Shown here piece by piece: positions 23,595 to 31,627 of a DNA stretch of 32,890 nucleotides. This DNA comes from Bacteroidales bacterium (lineage in GTDB: Bacteria; Bacteroidota; Bacteroidia; Bacteroidales; GCA-2748055). The position numbers and the translations under genes were made by a program. Below the pieces are notes generated by a model. It made no database searches, was not told the origin of the DNA, and was given only the letters and a program-made list of their open reading frames with translations. Positions within the stretch are counted from its first letter, which is position 1, and each line of letters begins with the position of its first letter. Where the stretch lies: the NCBI GenBank assembly GCA_029210725.1, contig JARGFM010000001.1:112640-145529 (forward strand), written 5' to 3'.

Positions 23595-25163
23595 ATGAAG
23601 AAAGCGATCAAAATCAATTTAAGCGGAATCATCTTCCATATTGATGAGGATGCTTATGAAAAACTAAAAACCTACCTGGATACCATCAGCAGGCATTTCT
23701 CCAACAAACAGGAAAGCAAAGAGATTATTGATGATATTGAGGCGAGAATTGCTGAGTTGTTCCAGGAGCGGATCACGGAGGAAGCGCAGGTAATTACTCT
23801 TTCAATTGTTAACGAAGTAATCGATATCATGGGTAATCCGGAGGACATTGCAGATTCCGGTGAAGAGGCTGAACAACGTACCTTTCATGATTCATATTAC
23901 AAAAGCAGGAGGCTCTTTCGCGATCCTGAGAATTCTGTCATTGGGGGTGTCTGTGGAGGCCTTTCTGCCTATTTCAGTGTGGATCCGGTAATTTTCCGCT
24001 TATTGTTTGTGATCTTCTTCTTTGCAGGCGGAGCTTCTATCCTGGTCTACGTGATTCTCTGGATCGTTCTGCCCAAAGCTGAAACTGCAGCACAAAAGCT
24101 GGAAATGCGCGGAGAGAAAGTGAATGTATCCAACCTGGAAAAAAAAATTCGTGAAGAATACGACCAGGTAAAGGACAATGTTAAAGAAGGATACTCGAAA
24201 GCCCGGAATTCTGAAACCTACCAAAGGACAGAAAGGGCCGCGTCGGATTTTTTCGACGTTTTGGGAAAAATACTTCTGGTGTTTGTTAAGGTCATCTTAA
24301 TTATCATCGGAACCAGCCTGGTTATTGCAGGTATTGGGCTTCTGATCGGACTAATCGCCCTTCCATTTGTTGGAATACATATGTTTCCGTTCGAATCGTA
24401 CCATTTTTCCCTGGGTGATATCCTGGTGCCTTTTACAGACCCTGTCTCCGTGACCCTTCTGGTCATTTCGATTTCACTGATATTTCTGATTCCCGTTGCA
24501 GCCATGCTCTATGGATTAATAAAACTGATCTTCAACATAAAGACCAGGAACCGGGGACTGACCTTTGGGGCTCTTACCCTGTGGATCGTGAGCCTGTTAT
24601 GCATTATAGGTATCGTGGCCTTTGAAAGTACTAACTATTCCAATTTTGGCCGGGAAAGTTTCTCCCAGGAGCTGCTTACAAACAGCGATACACTTTATAT
24701 TACTGTTAACGAAAGCCAGGATGACTATCTGGATGACGAATCCATCATTGATTTGGATGACAGATGGTTCCTTCTGGAGGATGCAGATGCTTTCTACGGG
24801 AGAATCAGCCTGGATATTGAGAGAACGGAAGGAGAAGAATTCCTGCTTGAAATTGAAAAGGAGTCAAAGGGAAGATCCAGGGAACATGCCAGCGAAAACG
24901 CTACCCATATAGATTACCACTTCCGCACTACAGGGAACACGCTGGTACTGGATCCCTATTTCTCCGTGGACCTCGATCACAAGTGGAGATTCCCCAGGGT
25001 GGAAACCATGGTCAGGGTTCCGGAAGGTAAAGTGGTTGTGCTCGATCGTCAGATCAGGGACATTCTGGAAGGTGTCCGCAATGTGGATCGCCTCTCCGAT
25101 TGGAATATGGCTGGGAAATCCTGGAAAATGACCGAGGAAGGCCTGGAAAAAATTGCAAATTAA
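23595..25163 (+). CDS. PspC-domain membrane protein with C-terminal extracytoplasmic domain
   Basis: The 522-aa protein begins with a soluble segment (about 1-100) rich in acidic residues, including IIDDIEARIAELFQERI and a NEVIDIMGNPEDIA motif that resembles the HAAS-type domain linked to PadR partners. The PspC domain (about 105-164) shows RLFRDPENSVIGGVCGGL and two hydrophobic stretches. More TM helices lie at about 220-255, 275-312 and 325-345. The C-terminal 160 residues look like an extracytoplasmic beta-rich domain with many acidic residues (YLDDESIIDLDD). PspC relates to phage-shock/envelope-stress sensing. Pairing with the upstream PadR suggests a regulator-effector unit. The function of the C-terminal domain is unknown. 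Confidence 0.88.
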   Translation: MKKAIKINLSGIIFHIDEDAYEKLKTYLDTISRHFSNKQESKEIIDDIEARIAELFQERITEEAQVITLSIVNEVIDIMGNPEDIADSGEEAEQRTFHDSYYKSRRLFRDPENSVIGGVCGGLSAYFSVDPVIFRLLFVIFFFAGGASILVYVILWIVLPKAETAAQKLEMRGEKVNVSNLEKKIREEYDQVKDNVKEGYSKARNSETYQRTERAASDFFDVLGKILLVFVKVILIIIGTSLVIAGIGLLIGLIALPFVGIHMFPFESYHFSLGDILVPFTDPVSVTLLVISISLIFLIPVAAMLYGLIKLIFNIKTRNRGLTFGALTLWIVSLLCIIGIVAFESTNYSNFGRESFSQELLTNSDTLYITVNESQDDYLDDESIIDLDDRWFLLEDADAFYGRISLDIERTEGEEFLLEIEKESKGRSREHASENATHIDYHFRTTGNTLVLDPYFSVDLDHKWRFPRVETMVRVPEGKVVVLDRQIRDILEGVRNVDRLSDWNMAGKSWKMTEEGLEKIAN

Positions 25164-25184
25164 TTTTAATATTTTGTATATTTG
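25153..25184 (+). promoter_or_regulatory. Promoter of tRNA-Gln
   Basis: TTG (25153-25155) and TATATTTG (25177-25184) with a 21-bp spacer match the Bacteroidota promoter. The -33 box overlaps the last codons of the PspC gene and the tRNA starts 25 bp downstream. Confidence 0.65.
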
Positions 25185-25208
25185 CCTCCCGGTTTTCGCA
25201 ACCACCTC

Positions 25209-25281
25209 TGACCCGTGGTGTAATTGGCAACACGTCTGATTTTGGTTCAGAAGAGTCCAGGTTCGAGCCCTGGCGGGTCAA
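25209..25281 (+). tRNA. tRNA-Gln (anticodon TTG)
   Basis: The 73-nt sequence folds as a cloverleaf. The acceptor TGACCCG pairs fully with CGGGTCA. The anticodon stem TCTGA/TCAGA holds the loop TTTTGGT with anticodon TTG at 25242-25244, and the T arm is CCAGG-TTCGAGC-CCTGG. The discriminator is A and CCA is not encoded. It has its own promoter and terminator. Confidence 0.97.
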
Positions 25282-25297
25282 CAGAGTAAAAACAATA

Positions 25298-25328
25298 CGC
25301 CCTTTCTTACAACAAGAAGGGGCGTTTT
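25298..25328 (+). terminator. Intrinsic terminator of tRNA-Gln
   Basis: The arms CGCCCTTTCTT (25298-25308) and AAGAAGGGGCG (25314-25324) form an 11-bp stem with one T-G pair and a 5-nt loop. TTTT and AT follow. It is 16 bp past the tRNA end. Confidence 0.85.
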
Positions 25329-25452
25329 ATACGTATAGAACCTGTGATAATCTGATTCTTAAGCGTTTACACAAAAACATACAGACATATTGTTATAAAC
25401 TAATTACTTGTTGTTTTACAAAACAATATCGCCATCGCCCTGGCCCAATAAA

Positions 25453-25486
25453 TTTCGTAAAATATTTAAGAGATTTTATACATTTG
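25453..25486 (+). promoter_or_regulatory. Candidate promoter for the 25524 gene
   Basis: TACATTTG (25479-25486) matches the -7 consensus, and a weak TTTCG (25453-25457) lies 21 bp upstream. The rest of the gap 25329-25452 shows no further feature that I can support. Confidence 0.4.
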
Positions 25487-25523
25487 AACATAGGTCAATG
25501 CATGCCAATTAAAATGATCCAAC

Positions 25524-25994
25524 ATGAAAAATTCAGTTTTTATTTTTGCCCTGGCTTTCATATCCGCCGGTGTCTTTGGTCAGAAAGTTAATTTTTCCGG
25601 AGAGTGGAAACTCAATGATCAGAAAAGTGAATTGGGTGATCAGTTCAGCCTGGCTCCCCTGGCCATGACCGTGGAGCATAAAAAAAAGACACTGGACCTG
25701 ACCAATATCAGTGAATGGGATGGACAGGAATACGAAAGCAAAACCCACTACACCCTGGACGGAGCTGAATGTGAAAATATTGGCTTCATGGAATCTGTTA
25801 CCAAATCGACAGCCGCTTTCGATAAAAAGGCCAAAACCCTGACAATTGTCACCAAAGGATCTGTGGAGGGGATGGACTATACACTTACCCAGGTCATGTC
25901 TATGAACGAGGGAAGCCTGCTGGTGGAGTCTGAAGCAGCTTCGGATATGGGAGAGATGTTTGAGACCTTTGTATTTGATAAAAAACAGCCTTGA
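25524..25994 (+). CDS. Small secreted protein, lipocalin-like beta fold (hypothetical)
   Basis: The 156-aa protein has a clear signal peptide (about 1-19, ending GVFG, then Q). The mature part begins VNFSGEWKLNDQKSE, a start seen in secreted lipocalin-like or 'FSGTWxL' beta-barrel proteins of Bacteroidota. It continues with alternating hydrophobic strands (TLDLTNISEW, THYTLDGAEC, TLTIVTKGSV, YTLTQVMSM). There is one cysteine. I do not recognise a specific function. It has its own candidate promoter and a terminator right after it, so it is probably a single-gene unit. Confidence 0.75.
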   Translation: MKNSVFIFALAFISAGVFGQKVNFSGEWKLNDQKSELGDQFSLAPLAMTVEHKKKTLDLTNISEWDGQEYESKTHYTLDGAECENIGFMESVTKSTAAFDKKAKTLTIVTKGSVEGMDYTLTQVMSMNEGSLLVESEAASDMGEMFETFVFDKKQP

Positions 25995-26040
25995 TTCAGA
26001 CAGTATCTCCTGAACATAACAATCACAAATGCTTAATAAT

Positions 26041-26068
26041 AGCAGCCGTTTCAGCAGGAACGGCTGCT
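26041..26068 (+). terminator. Hairpin terminator after the 25524 gene
   Basis: AGCAGCCGTT (26041-26050) pairs with AACGGCTGCT (26059-26068), a perfect 10-bp stem with an 8-nt loop. A short T-rich tail (TTCATTT) follows. It is 46 bp after the stop at 25994. Confidence 0.75.
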
Positions 26069-26109
26069 TTCATTTGATAAATTCCTGAATGATCAAATGA
26101 ATATTGTAT

Positions 26110-26117
26110 TAGCTTTG
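26110..26117 (+). promoter_or_regulatory. Candidate -7 box for the 26134 gene
   Basis: TAGCTTTG matches TAnnTTTG and lies 16 bp before the ATG at 26134. No firm -33 box was seen. Confidence 0.35.
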
Positions 26118-26133
26118 TATAAACCGCTTACTG

Positions 26134-26760
26134 ATGATGCTAAAAAGAGCTCTGTATCTGGCCATATTTCTTTTTGTATCCCTTTCCGTTGAGGCACAGA
26201 TTAATGTCTACATGGGAGGGAATCTGCAGAGGAATTTCTCCCGGATCAGGGGGGACGAGGCTACCCGGGAACCCGGGTTCGGGGGAGGTGTAAATTTTGT
26301 TTACTGGGAATATGAATACTGGTTTCTGAAGGCTGGAATCGACTATAATCGACGAAACTCCTCGGCCCTGGACTACCCGGATGATTATGGCATCACACCA
26401 GTGGGCCCGGATGATAAGATCCAAATCACTTTTACGGAGCAGACTCTTGGAATTCCCTTGGTTTTGTATTTTCGCCCCCTTGAATCGAACGGCAATACCT
26501 TACTGCTTACCGGCTCGATGAATACCATGATGGTGGTCGGCTTAAAAGAAAACTCCGAGGAATATGGTGAAACTACACTGAAAGGGGACGGCATTAAAAA
26601 CCGAATAAAATCGAGCCTTGGGATAGGGATTGGATATCAGCGTCAACTGGATAAGCAGATGTTCCTGAATCTGGTGCCTTCATACAATATCGATCTGAGG
26701 GGAGACCGGAGTTTCAATTCCATAAGCATTACCCTTGAATTGATTTTTGGCGTTTATTGA
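26134..26760 (+). CDS. Outer-membrane beta-barrel protein (PorT/OmpA-barrel-like)
   Basis: The 208-aa protein has a signal peptide (about 1-22, ending SVEA, then Q). The mature part consists of alternating strands with aromatic ends (FGGGVNFVYWEYEYWFLKAGIDY, ITFTEQTLGIPLVLYF). It ends NSISITLELIFGVY, a classic C-terminal aromatic outer-membrane strand. This is the general pattern of small 8-strand outer-membrane proteins of Bacteroidota. No specific ligand can be assigned. The start has two consecutive ATGs (26134 and 26137). It is convergent with the metallopeptidase gene at 26769. Confidence 0.8.
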   Translation: MMLKRALYLAIFLFVSLSVEAQINVYMGGNLQRNFSRIRGDEATREPGFGGGVNFVYWEYEYWFLKAGIDYNRRNSSALDYPDDYGITPVGPDDKIQITFTEQTLGIPLVLYFRPLESNGNTLLLTGSMNTMMVVGLKENSEEYGETTLKGDGIKNRIKSSLGIGIGYQRQLDKQMFLNLVPSYNIDLRGDRSFNSISITLELIFGVY

Positions 26761-26768
26761 GCCGCTTT

Positions 26769-27422
26769 TCACTCCGGAAAACACAGGATCTGATGGCTAT
26801 GGAGTTCTCTTCGAAACTTTTTTGATAAACCCCCGGTAAGCCCGTCAAGCTCCTTCCAGTACCTTTTACTATGGTCGGGAATCCGGGTATGTACCAGTTC
26901 ATGCAGTATCACGTAATCGGACAGGTGTCCGGGAAGCATGATCAGCCAACTGTTCAGATTGATGCTTTTCCGGGCTGTACAGCTACCCCACCGGGTTTTC
27001 ATCTTCCGGATCTTTAATCCGGTAATCGTATAACCATGTAAATCAGACAGTTCTGCCACCCTGCCAGGCAGATAACGCCGTGCCTCCTCCCCCAGTAGCC
27101 GCCAGACAGCCTCCTCCACACTCTTTTCACCCCTAAGCAGTTGTACTTGAAATTCCCGGTCTCTGATCCAAATACGGCCCCCTTCAGGAGGAAGCGTTTT
27201 GTTGCAATCCCTGTGATTCAACCCATCAAGTCGCTTCAGGACCCATTGCTGCTTTGAAAGAAAAAAGCTCTCTGCCCTTCTTTGACTCAAATGACGTGGA
27301 ATGGTCACCCTCACCTTCCCCTGCTGATTAATCCGTATGGCCAGATTCTTGGCACGACTGTTTTTCACATAACAAACTTCCCCAATCCCTTTATAATGCA
27401 ATATATTTTGAGTTTTTTGCAT
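26769..27422 (-). CDS. YgjP-like (DUF45/M48-type) zinc metallopeptidase
   Basis: The 217-aa sequence carries the family's linked motifs. TRWGSCTARKSINLN comes near residues 143-157, then the zinc motif HELVH near 174-178, followed by PDHSKRYWKEL with the additional histidine. YgjP-like proteins are cytoplasmic and often encoded near type I restriction loci, but also stand alone, as here. The biological substrate is unknown. The N-terminal half has the usual basic KNSRAKNLAIRI segment. The start ATG at 27422 is 54 bp from the start of the divergent TolC-like gene. No predicted signal peptide is seen. Confidence 0.92.
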   Translation of the reverse strand: MQKTQNILHYKGIGEVCYVKNSRAKNLAIRINQQGKVRVTIPRHLSQRRAESFFLSKQQWVLKRLDGLNHRDCNKTLPPEGGRIWIRDREFQVQLLRGEKSVEEAVWRLLGEEARRYLPGRVAELSDLHGYTITGLKIRKMKTRWGSCTARKSINLNSWLIMLPGHLSDYVILHELVHTRIPDHSKRYWKELDGLTGGLSKKFRRELHSHQILCFPE

Positions 27423-27476
27423 CCAGTTTAAATGCTTATCTATACCTTTAACAACTCTTTTAAAAAAAAGAATATA

Positions 27477-28901
27477 ATGATTCGAAAATCAATCATGCTC
27501 TCTTTTGTACTGCTGACAACAGGTTTTTCTCTGGCTGCACAGCAACCCTGGTCGCTGGAGGATTGCATTCAGTACGCCATGGAAAACAACATTCAGATCA
27601 AACAAGCAGTTTTGAACACCGAATATAATGAAAACCTGCTAACGCAGTCAAAGCTGGGACAAATTCCAAGCCTGAACGGGAGTGCAAATTACAGCTTTTC
27701 CTGGGGACGTGCCCTGGACCAGACCACCTACCAGTTTACCGATAACCAGCAGATAAACTCTGTCAACATAGGGCTCCGGTCAACTGCAAACTTGTTTAAC
27801 GGCTTACAGGTGAGAAACACCATCCTGCAAAACCAACTGGACCTGATGGCCAGTTACCAGGATGTTCAAAAAGTTAGAAATGATATCTCCCTCAACATTG
27901 CCGCGGCCTATCTGAACATCATGTTCAACCAGGAACTCCTGGCCGTTACCCGAAGTCAGCTGGATATTACCGGTCAGCAGCTGGAGCGTACCAATAAAAT
28001 GGTAGAGGCAGGCAAGCTTGCCAGGGGCAATGCGCTGGAGCTGCAGGCTCAGTATGCTTCTGAAGAACTGAACCTTGTTAATGCGGAAAACCAACTTTCC
28101 ATCTCCCTGCTGAATTTGCAGCAGATTCTGGATCTACCCATCGATACGGCTTTTGAGGTAGAAATCCCCGTACTGAAAGATCCGGATGAAAACCCCTTGC
28201 TTATCAATACACTAGAGGTATACCGCATTGCAGAACAGGATATGCCCGAGATTAAAAGTGCCATGTTGAGCCTGGAGAGTGCCGAAAAAGGGCTGGCCAT
28301 CGCCAAGGGAAGAAGGTCACCCCAGTTGAGCCTGTCGGCCAACTATAATTCGGGGTACTCGGATATTCGCGAACAGGTAATTGATCTGGGCCCTCCTCAG
28401 CAAATCCCAATCGGGGAGACAGTAGGTGGGGAAGGTGTCGTTTCCTATCCACAGGGAATGCCCATTTACGGGGCCTACCCGTTTTTTGAACAGGTCAGGG
28501 AGAATACCTCTGCCGGAATTGGTCTTGGATTGACCATTCCCATATTCAACGGCTGGAGCACCAATACCAGTATTGCCAACGCCAGGATCATGCATGAAAA
28601 TGCAAAGCTTGACCTGCAAAGTAAGAAGCTCACCCTTTATGCAACGATTCAGCAGGCCTACGCGGACGCCCTGGCGGCTCTGAAAAAATTCAAGGCCACC
28701 CAAAAGGCGCTGATCTCCATGGAGGAGTCATTCAAATACACCGAAAAGAAATTCGAAGTCGGACTGGTAAATACGGTGGATTATAACATATCAAAGAACC
28801 AGCTGATTGCCACGCAGTCCGATTTGCTCCAGGCCAAATACGATTTTATTTTCAGAACAAAAATTCTCAATTTCTATCAAGGAGAAGTCATCACCCTTTA
28901 A
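27477..28901 (+). CDS. TolC-family outer-membrane efflux protein
   Basis: The mature protein forms a trimeric outer-membrane channel-tunnel. From the ATG at 27477 (474 aa) it begins MIRKSIMLSFVLLTTGFS with a signal peptide ending LAA, then Q. An earlier ATG at 27432 adds 15 residues that would break the signal-peptide pattern. Two repeated helical OEP units are visible: the first opens WSLEDCIQYAMENNIQIKQ (about 25-45), the second SAEKGLAIAKGRRSPQLSLSANY (about 268-290). Each ends with long alanine/glutamine-rich helices. The adaptor gene starts 12 bp downstream, so the pair forms part of an export system; the inner-membrane pump is not in the window. Confidence 0.92.
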   Translation: MIRKSIMLSFVLLTTGFSLAAQQPWSLEDCIQYAMENNIQIKQAVLNTEYNENLLTQSKLGQIPSLNGSANYSFSWGRALDQTTYQFTDNQQINSVNIGLRSTANLFNGLQVRNTILQNQLDLMASYQDVQKVRNDISLNIAAAYLNIMFNQELLAVTRSQLDITGQQLERTNKMVEAGKLARGNALELQAQYASEELNLVNAENQLSISLLNLQQILDLPIDTAFEVEIPVLKDPDENPLLINTLEVYRIAEQDMPEIKSAMLSLESAEKGLAIAKGRRSPQLSLSANYNSGYSDIREQVIDLGPPQQIPIGETVGGEGVVSYPQGMPIYGAYPFFEQVRENTSAGIGLGLTIPIFNGWSTNTSIANARIMHENAKLDLQSKKLTLYATIQQAYADALAALKKFKATQKALISMEESFKYTEKKFEVGLVNTVDYNISKNQLIATQSDLLQAKYDFIFRTKILNFYQGEVITL

Positions 28902-28913
28902 GCTTTCAAATCA

Positions 28914-30263
28914 ATGAAATCAAAAAGATCAATTATCATCATAGTAATCTCCGCAGTTGTCATCCTGAGTATACTTGGAATCGGAAAAAAGAAGGGATGG
29001 TTCGGAGATGAGGGATACCTCAAGGTTGCAGTTGAAAAAGGTATTGAAAGAGAGATTGTAGAGGTCATCACCGCCAACGGGAAGATCCAACCCGAGACGG
29101 AAGTGGCAATTTCGCCTGATGTATCGGGCGAAATTGTGGAACTGGTTGTCAACGAGGGCGACGAGATCCGGAAAGGACAATACCTGCTTAAAATCAAGCC
29201 GGAAGCCTATCAGATGGCCCGGAACCGGGCCGAAGCCTCTCTGAACAATGCCAGGGCCCGGCAAAAGCAGGTGGAAGCTCAGTTGGAGATGGCCAGCCTG
29301 GATTATCAAAGAAACAAACAACTATACGAAGAAGAAGCTATTTCAGCCGCCGAATTTGAACAAACCCTCACGACTTACAATGCTACTCTTGCTGAGAAGG
29401 AAGCAGCTGAGTTTTCGGTTATGAGCGCTCAGGCCACCCTGAACGAGGCAGATGAGAGCCTGACCAAAACTTCTGTTTATGCTCCGATGACCGGCACCAT
29501 TTCGAGCCTTTCTGTGGAACTTGGCGAACGTGTGGTAGGAACCTCCATGATGTCGGGTACAGAAATGCTCCGGATTGCAGATTTAAACCGAATGGAGGTG
29601 GAAGTGGAGGTAAATGAGAACGATATTGTCCGGGTAAGCCATTGGGATACGGCCATGATCGAGGTGGATGCCTATCCCGACACGCGTTTCAGGGGTGTGG
29701 TTTCCGAAATTCCGGTCTCGGCCAATACGACCGGTGTCACCACGGATCAGGTCACCAATTTTATGGTAAAGATCCTGCTTCTGACAGAGTCCTATGAAGA
29801 TAAAATCTCCGATGGCAACCCCTATCCGCTGCGGCCCGGAATGTCGGCAACAGCCGACATCCAGACGGACCGTAAAACGGGCATTTATTCCATCCCCATC
29901 CAGGCGGTGACCACCAGGATGGATACTACAGGATCCGCTTCCATACAAGAAGATCAGCAACTTGGTCAGCTTAGCTCGGACGGAACAGTCAGCAATGTAT
30001 CAGTGCCTTCCGGGGCAGAGGCTCCGAGCGATGAACCTATGGTAGTGGTCTTTGTGGTTTCCGAAGGAAAAGCATGGATGAAAAAGGTTAAAACCGGTAT
30101 CCAGGATAACAATTATATTGAAGTTACTGAAGGCCTTGAAAAAGATGTAGATATTGTTGTAGCGCCCTATTCAGCCATATCAAGGCAATTAAAAAACGAT
30201 ATGAGTGTAGAGGTGGTAAGCGAGGAAGAGCTCTTCGAGGGCGATAAAAAGAGAAGAGACTAA
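28914..30263 (+). CDS. Efflux periplasmic adaptor (HlyD/MacA-type membrane fusion protein)
   Basis: The 449-aa membrane fusion protein has one N-terminal TM anchor (about 6-22, IIIIVISAVVILSILGI). The lipoyl half-motifs are split around a long alpha hairpin: VSGEIVELVVNEGDEIRKG near residues 70-88 and YAPMTGTISSLSVELGERVVG near 191-211. The hairpin (about 95-185) is alanine- and glutamate-rich. A beta-barrel domain and a membrane-proximal domain follow. A low-complexity, Ser/Gly/Gln-rich insertion (about 345-380) interrupts the latter. The MacA-like organisation suggests an ABC-type partner, but no transporter gene follows; tsaB starts 6 bp on. Confidence 0.9.
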   Translation: MKSKRSIIIIVISAVVILSILGIGKKKGWFGDEGYLKVAVEKGIEREIVEVITANGKIQPETEVAISPDVSGEIVELVVNEGDEIRKGQYLLKIKPEAYQMARNRAEASLNNARARQKQVEAQLEMASLDYQRNKQLYEEEAISAAEFEQTLTTYNATLAEKEAAEFSVMSAQATLNEADESLTKTSVYAPMTGTISSLSVELGERVVGTSMMSGTEMLRIADLNRMEVEVEVNENDIVRVSHWDTAMIEVDAYPDTRFRGVVSEIPVSANTTGVTTDQVTNFMVKILLLTESYEDKISDGNPYPLRPGMSATADIQTDRKTGIYSIPIQAVTTRMDTTGSASIQEDQQLGQLSSDGTVSNVSVPSGAEAPSDEPMVVVFVVSEGKAWMKKVKTGIQDNNYIEVTEGLEKDVDIVVAPYSAISRQLKNDMSVEVVSEEELFEGDKKRRD

Positions 30264-30269
30264 GATCGT

Positions 30270-30989
30270 ATGACCGGCCCCCTTATTTTACATATTGAAA
30301 CAGCCACCGATATCTGTTCGGTTGCTCTTTCAAAAGGGAACCGGCAACTTTCACTTGTAGAAAGCGGTCAGGAACGCTCACATGCAAGCCTGCTAAATGC
30401 CTTTATAAGAAAGGTCCTGGCAGAAGCCGGAAAGGATTTCAAAGATCTGGATGGGGTTGCTGTAAGCAAAGGACCGGGATCATATACCGGCCTGAGAATA
30501 GGCGTTTCCACAGCAAAAGGAATCGCCTATGCCCTTGAAATCCCCTTGCTTTCTGCGGGGACCCTGGAAAATATGGCCAGCGGAGTGGTGTCCGGTGCCA
30601 GAGGGAAAGAGTTGATTGCCCTTCATGGTGATCAACTGTTGTTCTGTCCCATGCTTGATGCCCGCAGAATGGAGGTATACGCTGGTTTTTACACCAAAGA
30701 AACGGACCTTTTCAGGGAAGTGACAGCCGATATTATTGAGAACGACAGTTATAAACGTATCCTGGAATCACATCCTGTTGTTTTTTTTGGCAGCGGTGCA
30801 GAAAAATGTAAGGTGCACCTGGAACATTCAAATGCTCACTTTTTGGATGGAATCCATCCTACGGCAAGCTCCATGATCGCGCCGGTTCAAAAAAAATATA
30901 AGAAGCAACAATTTGAGAATGTTGCCTATTTTGAACCCTTTTACCTGAAAGATTTCATAGCCACCATACCAAAGAAAAAGGTATTGTAG
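30270..30989 (+). CDS. tsaB: tRNA threonylcarbamoyladenosine biosynthesis protein TsaB
   Basis: TsaB is the non-catalytic scaffold that pairs with TsaD (and TsaE) to place t6A at position 37 of ANN-decoding tRNAs. The 239-aa protein shows the actin-like fold: LHIETATDICSVAL at the N-terminus, RSHASLLNAF, and the conserved SKGPGSYTGLRIGVSTAKGIAYA near residues 67-89, followed by DARRMEVYAGFY. Length is normal. It begins 6 bp after the adaptor gene and may share its transcript, though the functions are unrelated. efp follows after 53 bp. Confidence 0.95.
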   Translation: MTGPLILHIETATDICSVALSKGNRQLSLVESGQERSHASLLNAFIRKVLAEAGKDFKDLDGVAVSKGPGSYTGLRIGVSTAKGIAYALEIPLLSAGTLENMASGVVSGARGKELIALHGDQLLFCPMLDARRMEVYAGFYTKETDLFREVTADIIENDSYKRILESHPVVFFGSGAEKCKVHLEHSNAHFLDGIHPTASSMIAPVQKKYKKQQFENVAYFEPFYLKDFIATIPKKKVL

Positions 30990-31042
30990 CCCTTACATAC
31001 ATCAAATATTATATTGATATATTTACATAATAGACTGATCAT

Positions 31043-31612
31043 ATGGCAACAACAGCAGATTTCAGGAACGGATTATGCCTTGAGTTTAATAACGACCTCT
31101 ATACCATCGTACAATTTCAACATGTAAAACCAGGGAAAGGCCCTGCCTTTGTCAGAACAAAGCTAAAGAGTCTGACCACGGGTAAAGTGGTTGAGAATAC
31201 TTTTTCAGCAGGGGTCAAGGTTAATACTGCCCGGGTAGAGAGAAGGCCTTACCAGTATCTTTATACCGACGACCTGGGCATGAACTTCATGCACCTGGAG
31301 ACCTTCGAGCAGATCTCTTTACAGGCTAATATGATTGAAAATGCTGATCTGATGAAAGAGGGTCAGGCTGTGGAGATTGTTGTTCATGCAGATACGGAAA
31401 CACCCCTTACCGTTGATCTGCCTCCCTTTGTTGAACTTCAGGTAAGCTATACAGAACCAGGAGAAAAAGGGAATACAGCCTCCACCTCTGCCCAGAAACC
31501 GGCAGAACTGGAAACAGGTGCAAAGATCATGGTCCCTCTGTTTATTGATTCCGGGGAGATGATCAAAGTGGATACAAGGGATCGTTCTTACTCTGAACGC
31601 GTAAAAAAATAG
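31043..31612 (+). CDS. efp: Elongation factor P
   Basis: EF-P binds between the ribosomal P and E sites and relieves stalling at proline runs. The 189-aa, three-domain protein starts [16 protein letters not shown]. The tip loop carries VKPGKGPAF with the lysine at about position 32, the residue that is post-translationally modified in lysine-type EF-P. The domain II/III signature [19 protein letters not shown] and the C-terminal [13 protein letters not shown] are standard. No epmA/epmB-type modification gene is visible nearby, so the modification status is open. Confidence 0.97.
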   Translation: MATTADFRNGLCLEFNNDLYTIVQFQHVKPGKGPAFVRTKLKSLTTGKVVENTFSAGVKVNTARVERRPYQYLYTDDLGMNFMHLETFEQISLQANMIENADLMKEGQAVEIVVHADTETPLTVDLPPFVELQVSYTEPGEKGNTASTSAQKPAELETGAKIMVPLFIDSGEMIKVDTRDRSYSERVKK

Positions 31613-31627
31613 CACAAAGTCGATCTC

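Noticed and set aside
25100-25591. 163-codon plus-strand frame spanning the pspC end and tRNA-Gln
   Set aside because: It runs through the pspC 3' end, the tRNA-Gln, its terminator and the start of the 25524 gene, so it is a chance open frame.
26769-27422. YgjP-like protease as part of a restriction system
   Set aside because: YgjP genes often neighbour type I restriction genes, but no hsd-like gene is present here.
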